A stretch of 64,000 nt of DNA from the NCBI GenBank assembly GCA_003526375.1, contig DPDG01000006.1, positions 62,001 to 126,000 on the forward strand. Direction: 5' to 3'. Shown here in pieces: positions 33,036 to 41,362 of the stretch (within the stretch, counting starts at the first letter, position 1; the number at the start of each line of letters is the position of its first letter). A program made the translations under genes and the position numbers. This DNA comes from Lentisphaeria bacterium. GTDB lineage: Bacteria; Verrucomicrobiota; Lentisphaeria; Victivallales; UBA1829. The notes under the pieces were generated by a model. It searched no databases, was not told where the DNA came from, and saw only the letters and a program-made list of their open reading frames with translations.

Positions 33036-33503
33036 CTACATCGCCAGTTTTCTGAGCGCTTCATAGGCGACCTGTGCGGAGAAACCGCGTCCTGCCAGAA
33101 AACGGAGCGCTTTCTCTCTGCGTTTGCGCGGGTCAGGCTCGCGGGCGAAAGCCGAGGCTTTGCGGGAAAGGGCGCCCGCCGCCGCTTCCAGTTCGGTCAT
33201 GACATTCCCGTCCTCTTTTTCCGCAAGGGTTTCCTTGATGAGTTCGGAATCGATGCCTTTGGTGCGGAGTTTCTGAATCGCTTTGCGTTTGCCTCCTCCC
33301 CGCGCGTAGACTGCGGCGGCGAGGTTTTCCGCGTAATGCTCGTCATTCAGGAAACCGTGCCGCGTACACTCCTGAATGACCTGGCTGATTTCTGCTGTGG
33401 AGTATTCTTTGGCATAGAGTTTCTTTTTGAGTTCCGCCGTGGAATAGGCGCGGAGCCCGAGAAGCAGAATCGCGTATTCCATCGCCGTCTTTTTCTGTGC
33501 CAT
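33036..33503 (-). CDS. recX: RecX-family regulator of RecA
   Basis: A 155-residue RecX protein, which binds and restrains RecA filaments. The three-helix repeats are visible: EYAILLLGLRAYSTAELKKKL (as AILLLGLRAYSTAELKKKL), VIQECTRHGFLNDEHYAENL with the conserved GFLND(E/D)xYA motif, and a C-terminal REKALRFLAGRGFSAQVAYEAL with its GF...V..AL motif. It has the usual high content of charged residues. Last gene of a leftward run after fumC and the BtuF-like gene, 13 bases downstream of the latter. recA itself is not in the window. Confidence 0.85.
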   Translation of the reverse strand: MAQKKTAMEYAILLLGLRAYSTAELKKKLYAKEYSTAEISQVIQECTRHGFLNDEHYAENLAAAVYARGGGKRKAIQKLRTKGIDSELIKETLAEKEDGNVMTELEAAAGALSRKASAFAREPDPRKRREKALRFLAGRGFSAQVAYEALRKLAM

Positions 33504-33516
33504 ACTGTTTTCCTTT

Positions 33517-34329
33517 CTAATTCCGGCAGCGTTCCGCCAGCAGGCGGATGCCTTGTGTCAGGCGCGGCCCCGGACGCAGAAGGAGGTCGGGATCGATATC
33601 GGAGATGATTTGATTTTCCCGCACCGCTTTGAGTTTGGTCCACGGCAGGCTCTTTTTGAGATTTTCCACCTGCTTCTCTGAGAAACCGGGCAGAAGAAGA
33701 ATATCCGGTTGATTTTTCAGGAGCCATTCAAACGAAGGATTGAAATAATCCTGCCTGATGCCGCCGGCGATGTTGCGCTGGCCGGCAAGACGGATCACCG
33801 TATCCGGCAGGGAGCCTTGTCCCGCCGCCGTCGGCGGATTGTCCCAGATCAGGCAGAGAACGGTTTTGCCCGCGGCGGAGTGCTTTTCCCGCCTGAGTTC
33901 CGCCAGTTCCTGTTCGATCCGGTCGTTTTCTTTCTGTGCCTCCGCTTCGCATTTCAATTCTTTTCCGGCGATCATGACCCATTCCCTGTATTCTTCCGGA
34001 TTGCGGCACTGCTTCAGGATCACCTTGATTCCGGCGCTGCGAAGCATTTCCGCCGCTGCCGGATTTGCCAGGGCGTTTGCAAAAACATGAGTCGGTTTCA
34101 GCGCAACCACTCTTTCCGGATTCGGTCTTCCGAATTCTCCCGCAACCGGAATATTTCTGATGCTCAAGGGATAATTACATGCGGAGGAGCGTCCGACCAG
34201 AGCTTTTTCCTTTCCCAGCCGGCATATCAGTTCCGTGAGAGCGGGGGCAAGCGAAACCACCCGCAGTTCTTCCGCAGACAGCGGAACCAGCGCAGTGACG
34301 AACAACAGGATAAGCAGCAGTTTTTTCAT
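33517..34329 (-). CDS. BtuF/FepB-like periplasmic binding protein
   Basis: A 270-residue periplasmic protein with a Sec signal peptide (about residues 1-19, cleavage near PLSAEE; no lipobox Cys). The mature part has the class III binding-protein fold: RVVSLAPALTELICRLG, ALVGRSSACNYP, the NPERVVALKPTHVF strand, and the PDILLLPGFSEKQ strand in the second lobe. This is the family of cobalamin (BtuF), siderophore and haem binding proteins. The permease and ATPase that normally accompany it are not in the operon, so it must pair with components elsewhere. It is between fumC and recX, which suggest no ligand. Cobalamin is the commonest ligand of such short proteins. Confidence 0.78.
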   Translation of the reverse strand: MKKLLLILLFVTALVPLSAEELRVVSLAPALTELICRLGKEKALVGRSSACNYPLSIRNIPVAGEFGRPNPERVVALKPTHVFANALANPAAAEMLRSAGIKVILKQCRNPEEYREWVMIAGKELKCEAEAQKENDRIEQELAELRREKHSAAGKTVLCLIWDNPPTAAGQGSLPDTVIRLAGQRNIAGGIRQDYFNPSFEWLLKNQPDILLLPGFSEKQVENLKKSLPWTKLKAVRENQIISDIDPDLLLRPGPRLTQGIRLLAERCRN

Positions 34330-34352
34330 GGATGCATTCCGCGGCTGCGCTC

Positions 34353-35756
34353 TTAGTTGCCGTACGGTTTCGCCATTTTTTCCGGCTTGACGATATCGTC
34401 ATACTCCCCGGGCGAGATCAGGCCTGCTTTGGCGCAGGCTTCACGCAGGGTCAGATTTTCCTTGTGTGCCATTTTTGCGATTTTCGCGGCGTTGTCATAT
34501 CCGATTTTCGGACTGAGCGCGGTGACGAGCATCAGCGATTTTTCAACGAGTTCCGCAATACGCTTCCGGTCCGGTTTGAGACCCGCGACTGCAAAATCCG
34601 TGAAATTGGAACAGGAATCGGAGAGCAGGCGCACCTCGGTCAGAAGATCGAAAATCATGACGGGCTTGAAAACGTTCAGCTCGAAATTGCCCTGTGTGCC
34701 GGCGAATGAGATTGCGGTGTCGAGTCCGACCACCTGCACACATATCATGGTCAGGGCTTCGCATTGGGTCGGATTGACTTTTCCGGGCATGATGGAGGAG
34801 CCGGGCTCGTTTTCCGGCAGGGCGAGTTCACCGATGCCGCAGCGGGGACCGCTTGCAAGCCAGCGGATATCGTTTGCAATCTTCATCAGGGAACATGCCA
34901 GCGCCTTGATTGTCCCGGAGAGGGCGACAATGGCGTCGTGCCCGGCGAGGAGCGCGAATTTATTGGGGGCGGAAGTGAACGGCAGTTTCATCAGCGAGGC
35001 GATCTCCTGAGCCGCGTTTTCCGCGAATCCCTCCGGCGCATTGAGCCCGGTGCCGACTGCGGTTCCGCCGAGAGGCAGTTCGAAGATTTCCGGCAGGACG
35101 GCTGTGATCCGTTTCAGCGCGTAGTCGAGCTGCGCCACATAACCGGAGAACTCCTGTCCGAGCGTCAGGGGAACGGCGTCCTGCAGATGGGTGCGCCCGA
35201 TCTTGACGATGGAATCGTATTCCTGCGCCTTCTCCGCGAGTGCGTCGCGCAGTTTGCGGACCGCAGGGACAAGCCTGCGGACGACGGCTTCTCCTGCGGC
35301 GATGTGCATTGCGGTAGGAAAGGTGTCGTTGGAGGACTGCGACATATTGACGTGGTCATTCGGATGAACCGGTTTTTTCGTTCCGATGACGCCGCCGAGC
35401 AGTTCGGACGCGCGGTTTGCGATGACTTCATTCAGGTTCATGTTGGACTGCGTTCCGCTGCCGGTCATCCAGACTTTGAGCGGGAAATTGCCGTCGAGTC
35501 TGCCGTCGAGTATTTCGTCCGCCGCCTCGCAGATTGCGTTGCTGATTGCAGGGTCCAGTCGTTTTGCTTTTTCATTTGCGATGGCGGAGGCTTTTTTTAC
35601 AATTGCCAGCGCATGAATGACTTCCTCCGGGATGTAATCAATCCCGATATTGAAGTAGATGTTGGAGCGCTGGGTCTGCGCCCCCCAGTATTTGTCGGCG
35701 GGGACCTTGATCTCCCCCATGCTGTCGCTTTCCGTGCGGTATGCGGTGTCTTTCAT
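34353..35756 (-). CDS. fumC: Class II fumarase
   Basis: A 467-residue iron-independent fumarate hydratase interconverting fumarate and L-malate in the cytoplasm. It shows the family signature GSSIMPGKVNP, the TGSGTQSNMNLNEV segment of the active site, and HPNDHVNMSQSSNDTFPTAMH with the catalytic-site residues. Length and order match FumC of E. coli (467 residues). First gene of the fumC, BtuF-like, recX run. Divergent from ftsW. Confidence 0.94.
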   Translation of the reverse strand: MKDTAYRTESDSMGEIKVPADKYWGAQTQRSNIYFNIGIDYIPEEVIHALAIVKKASAIANEKAKRLDPAISNAICEAADEILDGRLDGNFPLKVWMTGSGTQSNMNLNEVIANRASELLGGVIGTKKPVHPNDHVNMSQSSNDTFPTAMHIAAGEAVVRRLVPAVRKLRDALAEKAQEYDSIVKIGRTHLQDAVPLTLGQEFSGYVAQLDYALKRITAVLPEIFELPLGGTAVGTGLNAPEGFAENAAQEIASLMKLPFTSAPNKFALLAGHDAIVALSGTIKALACSLMKIANDIRWLASGPRCGIGELALPENEPGSSIMPGKVNPTQCEALTMICVQVVGLDTAISFAGTQGNFELNVFKPVMIFDLLTEVRLLSDSCSNFTDFAVAGLKPDRKRIAELVEKSLMLVTALSPKIGYDNAAKIAKMAHKENLTLREACAKAGLISPGEYDDIVKPEKMAKPYGN

Positions 35757-35952
35757 TGTCTGATCCTTTCATCATCCGGTAAGATACTTTCAAAAGGGCA
35801 GGAATGCAAGTCCGGAGAGGGCAATAGAGCATGAGAACATGCGAAATCGCCGATTCCCTGAAAAAAATGAAAAAAAGATTGTTTCGGGGTATGATATTTT
35901 GAAAAGATGCGTTAGTGTACGGGGTTACTATTCTGAAGTGCGGAAAGGTGAG

Positions 35953-37158
35953 ATGAAACCAAGATTTTCTAAAGAACTGGAAAAGGAGAGCGTTCAGCTT
36001 CAGCAGCGTGAACCGCCTCTGGCGGAGGCAGCGGCATTGTGCGTGACGACGGTCATGCTGATGCTGTTCGGGCTTGCTGTACTGTATTCGACCTCATTCG
36101 GAATTGCGGGAGCCTCCTACTTCATGAAACAGATCATGTGGGGATGCGTCGGTATGACCGGGTTCGGGGCGGCTCTGCTCCTGGGCTACAAACGGATCTC
36201 CGACTGGGGCTGGATTCTGATGCTGGGGATCTGTCTTCTGCTGATAATCGCGCTGATGTTTACACCGACCAACGGAGCGCGGCGCTGGATCAAGATTCCG
36301 GGGGTGGGCAATATCCAGCCGTCGGAATACGCGAAGGTTGTTCTGTCGCTTTTTCTTGCGAAATGGTGTGCGGACCGCGTCAAAATGATCGAGGCGTCTC
36401 CGTGGAAATTCTTTTTCATAAGCTGTCTGGTGTGCGGACCGGTGATGGGACTGGTATTCATCGGGAAAGACCTCGGCACGACTGTGCTCCTGATGGTGGT
36501 GTTTTTCGCAATGCTGTATGCTTCCGGCGTGCGTCTGCTCTGTCTTCTGCCGTGGCCTCTGATCGGGATTCCTGCGGGATACTACCTGATCAAATGGTTC
36601 AGCCCCTACCGCCTTGCGCGGCTGACGACGTTTACCGATCCCGAACTGACGCAGTCGGGCGCCGGATATCAGCTCTGGCTGTCTCTGCTGGCGCTCGGCT
36701 CGGGCAACTGGACGGGCGTCGGATTTGCGGAAAGCCGCCTCAAGCATAAATACCTGCCGGAGGCGCATACGGACTTTATCCTTTCGATTGTCGGCGAGGA
36801 GCTCGGTTATGTCTGGATGTGCGTGGTAATCCTTGCCTATGTGGTATTTGTGACACTGGCGATCGCGATCAGCACACGTGCGAGAACGCGTCAGGGAATG
36901 CTCCTGGCATTCGGGCTTACGACGTTTATCGCGGTGCAGGCGATCATCAATATCGGCGTGATTTCCGGCGCATGGCCGACCAAGGGGATGCCCGCGCCGT
37001 TCATCAGTTACGGCGGAAGCAGTCTCGTGTCGTGCCTTGTCGCGACGGGACTCATCATCAGTGTGGCGCTGGACGCCGCGTATCCCGATTACCATCTGGG
37101 GGTGGCGGCGAGAATCAGAGAGACGTTCAACAGATGGAATCCTTTTCATAAAAAATGA
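35953..37158 (+). CDS. ftsW: SEDS peptidoglycan glycosyltransferase FtsW
   Basis: A 401-residue SEDS protein with about ten hydrophobic segments, which polymerises lipid II during division (FtsW) or elongation (RodA). Motifs: NGARRWIKIPGVGNIQPSEYAK (as NGARRWIKIPG and NIQPSEYAK), the HTDFILSIVGEELGY loop with the catalytic-site Asp, and PFISYGGSS. Immediate linkage to murG favours FtsW. AAAGG sits before the ATG at 35953. The same frame is open upstream to 35839 but that part looks non-coding. About 12 bases separate it from murG. Confidence 0.9.
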   Translation: MKPRFSKELEKESVQLQQREPPLAEAAALCVTTVMLMLFGLAVLYSTSFGIAGASYFMKQIMWGCVGMTGFGAALLLGYKRISDWGWILMLGICLLLIIALMFTPTNGARRWIKIPGVGNIQPSEYAKVVLSLFLAKWCADRVKMIEASPWKFFFISCLVCGPVMGLVFIGKDLGTTVLLMVVFFAMLYASGVRLLCLLPWPLIGIPAGYYLIKWFSPYRLARLTTFTDPELTQSGAGYQLWLSLLALGSGNWTGVGFAESRLKHKYLPEAHTDFILSIVGEELGYVWMCVVILAYVVFVTLAIAISTRARTRQGMLLAFGLTTFIAVQAIINIGVISGAWPTKGMPAPFISYGGSSLVSCLVATGLIISVALDAAYPDYHLGVAARIRETFNRWNPFHKK

Positions 37159-37170
37159 GAGAGTTGAAAT

Positions 37171-38304
37171 ATGATGAAACTGGAAAGACTTGCCGTAAGC
37201 TGCGGAGGGACGGGAGGGCATTTTTACCCCGGACTGAGCGTGGCGCGTGAACTGAATGCCGCAGGAGGGCGTGCCCTTCTGATCCTCGGCGGGAAAAATG
37301 CGCCCGGACAGGCGGAAATCGCCCGCGGGTTCGGCGTGCAGACGCTTCAGGTGGCGGCGTTGCCGCTGTCGAAAAATCCTTTGAAACTGTTCCGGTTCCT
37401 GCTGGCGTTTCTCCGCGGGCGCTGCCAGTGCATCCGCGCGTTCCGGGAGTTCAAACCGCAGGCTCTGCTCTGCATGGGAAGTTTTGCCTCGCTGCCGCCC
37501 GCCATGGCGGCGAAATCAATGAAGATTCCCCTGTTTCTTCACGACGGCAATGCGCGTCTCGGCAAGGCAAATAAATTTCTCAGCCGTTATGCAAAAGCGC
37601 TGGGGCTTTCATTTCCGTCTCCGGACAGTGCGCAGTGCAGGTGTCCGGTGATTCACACCGGTATGCCTTTGCGTCATGAACTGCTTGCCGGCAAGATGGA
37701 AAAAGCCGCCGCGATGGAGGAGATCAACCGCCGCTGGAATGTCGATTTCAAGGCGGATGCTCCCACTCTGCTTGTGTTCGGCGGTTCGCTGGGCGCCTCG
37801 TCGATCAACCGGACAAGTCGGATTTCCAAAACGCTTCCCGGCGGGGAGACGATTCAGCTGATCCATCTTGCGGGGGTCGGCAAACTTGAGGAGCTGGAAC
37901 GCTATTATGAAGGTTCCGGCGGCAGAAAACTTCTGCTGGAGTCTTCGCCGGATATGCATCTCTTTTATTCCGCGGCGGATATGATCATCTGTCGTGCGGG
38001 GGGAAGCACCGTGACGGAGCTTGCCTATTTCGGAAAATATGCGATTGTGGTTCCTTATCCTTATGCGGCGGAGAATCATCAGATGGACAATGCCATGTGG
38101 CTGGCGTCTTCCGGCGGCGCAAGGATCGTCAAGGATTCCGACTGTACGGAGGAAAATTTCAACAGGATCGTTCTGGACTGGCTTCGTGAGCCGGATAAAT
38201 ACCGGGAAATGGGGGCGAAACTGGCTGAAATCGCGATTCCCGATGCCTCCCGCCGGATTTTGAACATGATCGGGAACATTGTGTTTGTCGCCCGTGCCGT
38301 ATGA
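37171..38304 (+). CDS. murG: Lipid II synthase MurG
   Basis: A 377-residue GT28 enzyme that transfers GlcNAc from UDP-GlcNAc to lipid I at the inner face of the cytoplasmic membrane. N-terminal glycine-rich motif SCGGTGGHFYPG (residues 10-21, His17 conserved), second loop CMGSFASLPP, and C-terminal nucleotide motif ICRAGGSTVTELAYFGK with PYPYAAENHQMDNA. Length is normal. Two adjacent ATGs (37171, 37174) are equally placed. Middle gene of ftsW-murG-rsmE. Confidence 0.93.
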   Translation: MMKLERLAVSCGGTGGHFYPGLSVARELNAAGGRALLILGGKNAPGQAEIARGFGVQTLQVAALPLSKNPLKLFRFLLAFLRGRCQCIRAFREFKPQALLCMGSFASLPPAMAAKSMKIPLFLHDGNARLGKANKFLSRYAKALGLSFPSPDSAQCRCPVIHTGMPLRHELLAGKMEKAAAMEEINRRWNVDFKADAPTLLVFGGSLGASSINRTSRISKTLPGGETIQLIHLAGVGKLEELERYYEGSGGRKLLLESSPDMHLFYSAADMIICRAGGSTVTELAYFGKYAIVVPYPYAAENHQMDNAMWLASSGGARIVKDSDCTEENFNRIVLDWLREPDKYREMGAKLAEIAIPDASRRILNMIGNIVFVARAV

Positions 38305-38313
38305 GGTGAAGTG

Positions 38314-39024
38314 ATGCATCGATTCCGCTGTGATGAACTTGAGGGGCTGAAGCCCGGAGCGTCTGTGAGACTTGAAAAAAGCGAGAATGCGCATCTGTTC
38401 AAGACCCTGCGCGCCGCAGAGGGGGAACGCTGTCTGCTGATGGACGGCAGAGGGAATATCGGAGAGGCGGAAGTCGCCGCCGGGCGCACTTTAATCTTGC
38501 GTTCCCGCGAGTCCGCCGCCCCCCCGGAACCTCCGGCGGTTCATCTGTATATCGCTCCGCCGCGCCGTCAGAAGATGGATCAGATTCTCAAGCAGTGCAC
38601 CGAGCTCGGGGTCCGCCGGATTGTTCCCGTGATCTGCGAACGTTCCGTTTCGCTTCCCGACAGCGATTCCATCAACGGGCGCTGGACGGAGCTGATGTTC
38701 GAAGCCTGCAAACAGTCCGGCAATGCGTTTGTGCCGGAGACCTGCGGGAGCATTCGTTTTCCCGATGCGGTAAACGATTCCAGGAAACGCTGCGGCGCCT
38801 GCTTCTTCGGGTCTGTTTCCGGATGCGCCGAACAGGAGATGCCGGGAACATGCCGCGACATTGCGTGGTTTATCGGGCCGGAGGGCGGTTTCACGGAAGC
38901 CGAGGAGAAACTGATGCGTGTTTCCGGCTTTCACGGACTTCATTTCGGCAACTGGGTTCTGCGTGTGGAAACCGCTGCCGTCTGCGGGACCGCGATCCTG
39001 ATGGACCGTTTTGCCGGAAGATAG
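38314..39024 (+). CDS. rsmE: 16S rRNA m3U1498 methyltransferase
   Basis: A 236-residue SPOUT-class enzyme using SAM to methylate U1498 of 16S rRNA. Family features are the N-terminal PUA-like domain (residues ~1-70), LYIAPPRRQKMDQILKQCTELGV, and the SAM-binding knot WFIGPEGGFTEAE plus WVLRVETAAV. The typical LG(P/S)RILR before ETA is changed to FGNWVLR. GAGGTGA in the murG stop region serves as ribosome-binding site for the ATG at 38314. Its placement after murG is unusual but not unique. Confidence 0.9.
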   Translation: MHRFRCDELEGLKPGASVRLEKSENAHLFKTLRAAEGERCLLMDGRGNIGEAEVAAGRTLILRSRESAAPPEPPAVHLYIAPPRRQKMDQILKQCTELGVRRIVPVICERSVSLPDSDSINGRWTELMFEACKQSGNAFVPETCGSIRFPDAVNDSRKRCGACFFGSVSGCAEQEMPGTCRDIAWFIGPEGGFTEAEEKLMRVSGFHGLHFGNWVLRVETAAVCGTAILMDRFAGR

Positions 39025-39040
39025 AACAAGCACACAGGAA

Positions 39041-41359
39041 TCAGGCATTTCCTTGCGACGCTGTCTCTGCTATGCGGATGACTGCGTCCATTGCAGAGAG
39101 AAGGTTCCGTGCAAGATTTGCCGCCGCCTTTCCTGTATCCGGTGCGATTTCCCGCAGGGGACAGGCATAAAAACGGTTCTCAATCTCTTTCAGGGCGGAG
39201 GATAAGTTTTCGTCTCTGCGCCATATCCCGCAGTCGTTCCCGGTGATCTTTTCCGTGATCCAGATGCGGTATGCCTTGAATTCCGGCAGGTAACAGCCGC
39301 GGAAAAGTTCATAAACATAGGAGCGGCAGTAGCCGTTTTCCGCATTCCCTTTGAGTGTATCTTCGAAAGACGGATTTACCGTTCCCGATTTTTCCAGTTC
39401 GCAGAGGGAGCGCCACATGGAAAAATCCTTGTGCGCTTCCAGAATATCCATGCAGGATTTCAGCAGGATTTCCAGCAGATCAAGGCGTTCCATGAGAACT
39501 GCCGCTCCGCATTGACCGTTGCGCCATGCCTCCATCATCAGTGTCAGGTCGGCGAATGCGTAGTTGCAGACACGCCCGACGGCTGTTCTTGCCAGATCGA
39601 CTGCGTCCCGGAAGACGAAAGGATCCGTTGTGATCTCTGTTTCCGAGAGCAGTCTCAAGGTTTCCGCCGCATGTTTCAGGTGCGGTTTCAGCTCCAGGCT
39701 CAGAAAACGGTTGCGTTCCAGAGTTTGCGGCGTCAGGTCGCAGAGATGCTGCGGTGAATGTGCAAGGGTAAAGGCGTAGTCGGGATAGACCTCGCATTCC
39801 CTCTGCTGATTCCAGCGCCAGTATCCGAGTTGAATCAGCGGCAGGAGTTCCTGCCATATCCGTTCCATTTCCTTCCGTTTGCGCTGATACCGGCGACGGC
39901 AGAATTCCGTGATGAAAGGGCGGATTTCAAGGTGAGAGGGGGTCCATGAATTTGCCGTGAAATATTCCAGCATCAGAGTGTCGGCATGGGAGTTTTCCGG
40001 CCAGAAAATCATTCCCCTGCACATGGGATCGTCTGCGGCTTTCGGGAGGCGGCGTTCTATCGCGGAGTAATTCCCGCGGAGTTCCGTGCTTGCCGCAAAC
40101 GCATGGAAAATGCCGAAGACGTAGGGAAATTTTCCCGTTACGCCCCAGTTGGTGAAATTATGTATTTCGTCATAGGTATCGGAAATGTAATCCCAGAGCA
40201 GGGTGTTTTCCGGATTGAGCCCTGCGACAAGCTCCCTGACTTCCTCATTCGACCAGACGACAAAATCCCATGTGGCGATCAGAAGCGGCGCATGGGGATA
40301 TCCGGCATGAATGCCTTCTTCGATCAGACGGTAGGCGTAAAGTTTCAGTTGCTGATTTTTACGGCGGTCCTGAAAACAGCCGCGTTCCGCAAGCCCGATG
40401 GTATGGAAGAGATCCGGCGATCCGTAATGGCGGATGTGCGCCCCGGTCAGTTTGAAATAGCTTTCCAGATTGCGCCTGATGCGGAAGTCCCATACCTTGC
40501 CGCTCGGTTCGCCGTAGTCCTGTGTCCACTGCGGCAGGAATTCCGGCTTGACTGCTTCGAGAAATTCCGGAGGCGTCCGGCTGTACCAGTGGGTCATGGT
40601 GCCGCAGTCTTCGGGGTGCATCAGATCGCGTTCCCGTGCGTAGGCAAGGATTTTCTTTCTGAGCTCGCCGCGATATTCCAGCGAACGGAACTGCGTCCGG
40701 TCGTCATAAGAGCGGGGATGCTCCCGCATACTCTTGCCGTCCGTCTGCGGGTAGGGGACAATCTCGGGAAACGCCTTCTGGAACAGGTCGTCGATTCCGA
40801 TCCGGAGCATGAAAAGGTTCAGGCGTTTTTTCAGGAGCCAGTCGATCTCTCTTCTCCAGTCTTCGAAGTCCCAGAGCTCCGCCTGAAAACGTTTCAGCCC
40901 CCTGTGCGCGAAGTAGCGGATGCCGCGATACTGAAAACGCGGGCTTTCCGCAAGATCGAGACCGCCGGTTTCAATGGACTTGCGTTCCGGTATCCGGTCC
41001 CCGTCCCAGAAATAACGGCAGTCTGCGCGAAGCTCGAAGAAGCGGTAAACAGCGTAGAACAGAGAGCGGGGGCGCCCTCCCGCGAGGAACAGCAGGTGCC
41101 GCCCGTTTTCAACGGCGGAGAGCAGATGGTAGTCATCGCTGCCGGTGCGCAGGCGGAATCCGTCAATGACGCCGGACATGATCTTGTCATGGACGAAGGG
41201 ATTCATGAAATCCGCTCCGAATACGATCAGCGGCGAAACCCCGTCGTCCCGCGTCACGGTTTCAGGTGCTGCGCCGGTCACTTCGCGCCAGAGCGAGGCG
41301 AAGATTCCGGCGGCGGTTCTGCACGCCTTATGATTGTCCGGCACAAGAAGTTTCAACAT
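39041..41359 (-). CDS. GH89-like alpha-N-acetylglucosaminidase
   Basis: A 772-residue protein like alpha-N-acetylglucosaminidases of family GH89 (human NAGLU). The N-terminal region (1-110) resembles the small alpha/beta domain seen before the barrel. The barrel opens with DFEDWRREIDWLLKKRLNLFM, matching the NAGLU signature of an 'ExDW' helix. Candidate catalytic residues are Glu325 (GLAERG) and Glu455 (FWPENSH), 130 residues apart; as I recall, human Glu316 and Glu446 have the same spacing. There is no signal peptide, so it would be cytoplasmic, unlike most bacterial GH89 enzymes. It starts three bases after the GH13 stop, and is the last gene of cassette B. The sequence is divergent, so the specificity is tentative. 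Confidence 0.7.
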   Translation of the reverse strand: MLKLLVPDNHKACRTAAGIFASLWREVTGAAPETVTRDDGVSPLIVFGADFMNPFVHDKIMSGVIDGFRLRTGSDDYHLLSAVENGRHLLFLAGGRPRSLFYAVYRFFELRADCRYFWDGDRIPERKSIETGGLDLAESPRFQYRGIRYFAHRGLKRFQAELWDFEDWRREIDWLLKKRLNLFMLRIGIDDLFQKAFPEIVPYPQTDGKSMREHPRSYDDRTQFRSLEYRGELRKKILAYARERDLMHPEDCGTMTHWYSRTPPEFLEAVKPEFLPQWTQDYGEPSGKVWDFRIRRNLESYFKLTGAHIRHYGSPDLFHTIGLAERGCFQDRRKNQQLKLYAYRLIEEGIHAGYPHAPLLIATWDFVVWSNEEVRELVAGLNPENTLLWDYISDTYDEIHNFTNWGVTGKFPYVFGIFHAFAASTELRGNYSAIERRLPKAADDPMCRGMIFWPENSHADTLMLEYFTANSWTPSHLEIRPFITEFCRRRYQRKRKEMERIWQELLPLIQLGYWRWNQQRECEVYPDYAFTLAHSPQHLCDLTPQTLERNRFLSLELKPHLKHAAETLRLLSETEITTDPFVFRDAVDLARTAVGRVCNYAFADLTLMMEAWRNGQCGAAVLMERLDLLEILLKSCMDILEAHKDFSMWRSLCELEKSGTVNPSFEDTLKGNAENGYCRSYVYELFRGCYLPEFKAYRIWITEKITGNDCGIWRRDENLSSALKEIENRFYACPLREIAPDTGKAAANLARNLLSAMDAVIRIAETASQGNA

Positions 41360-41362
41360 CTC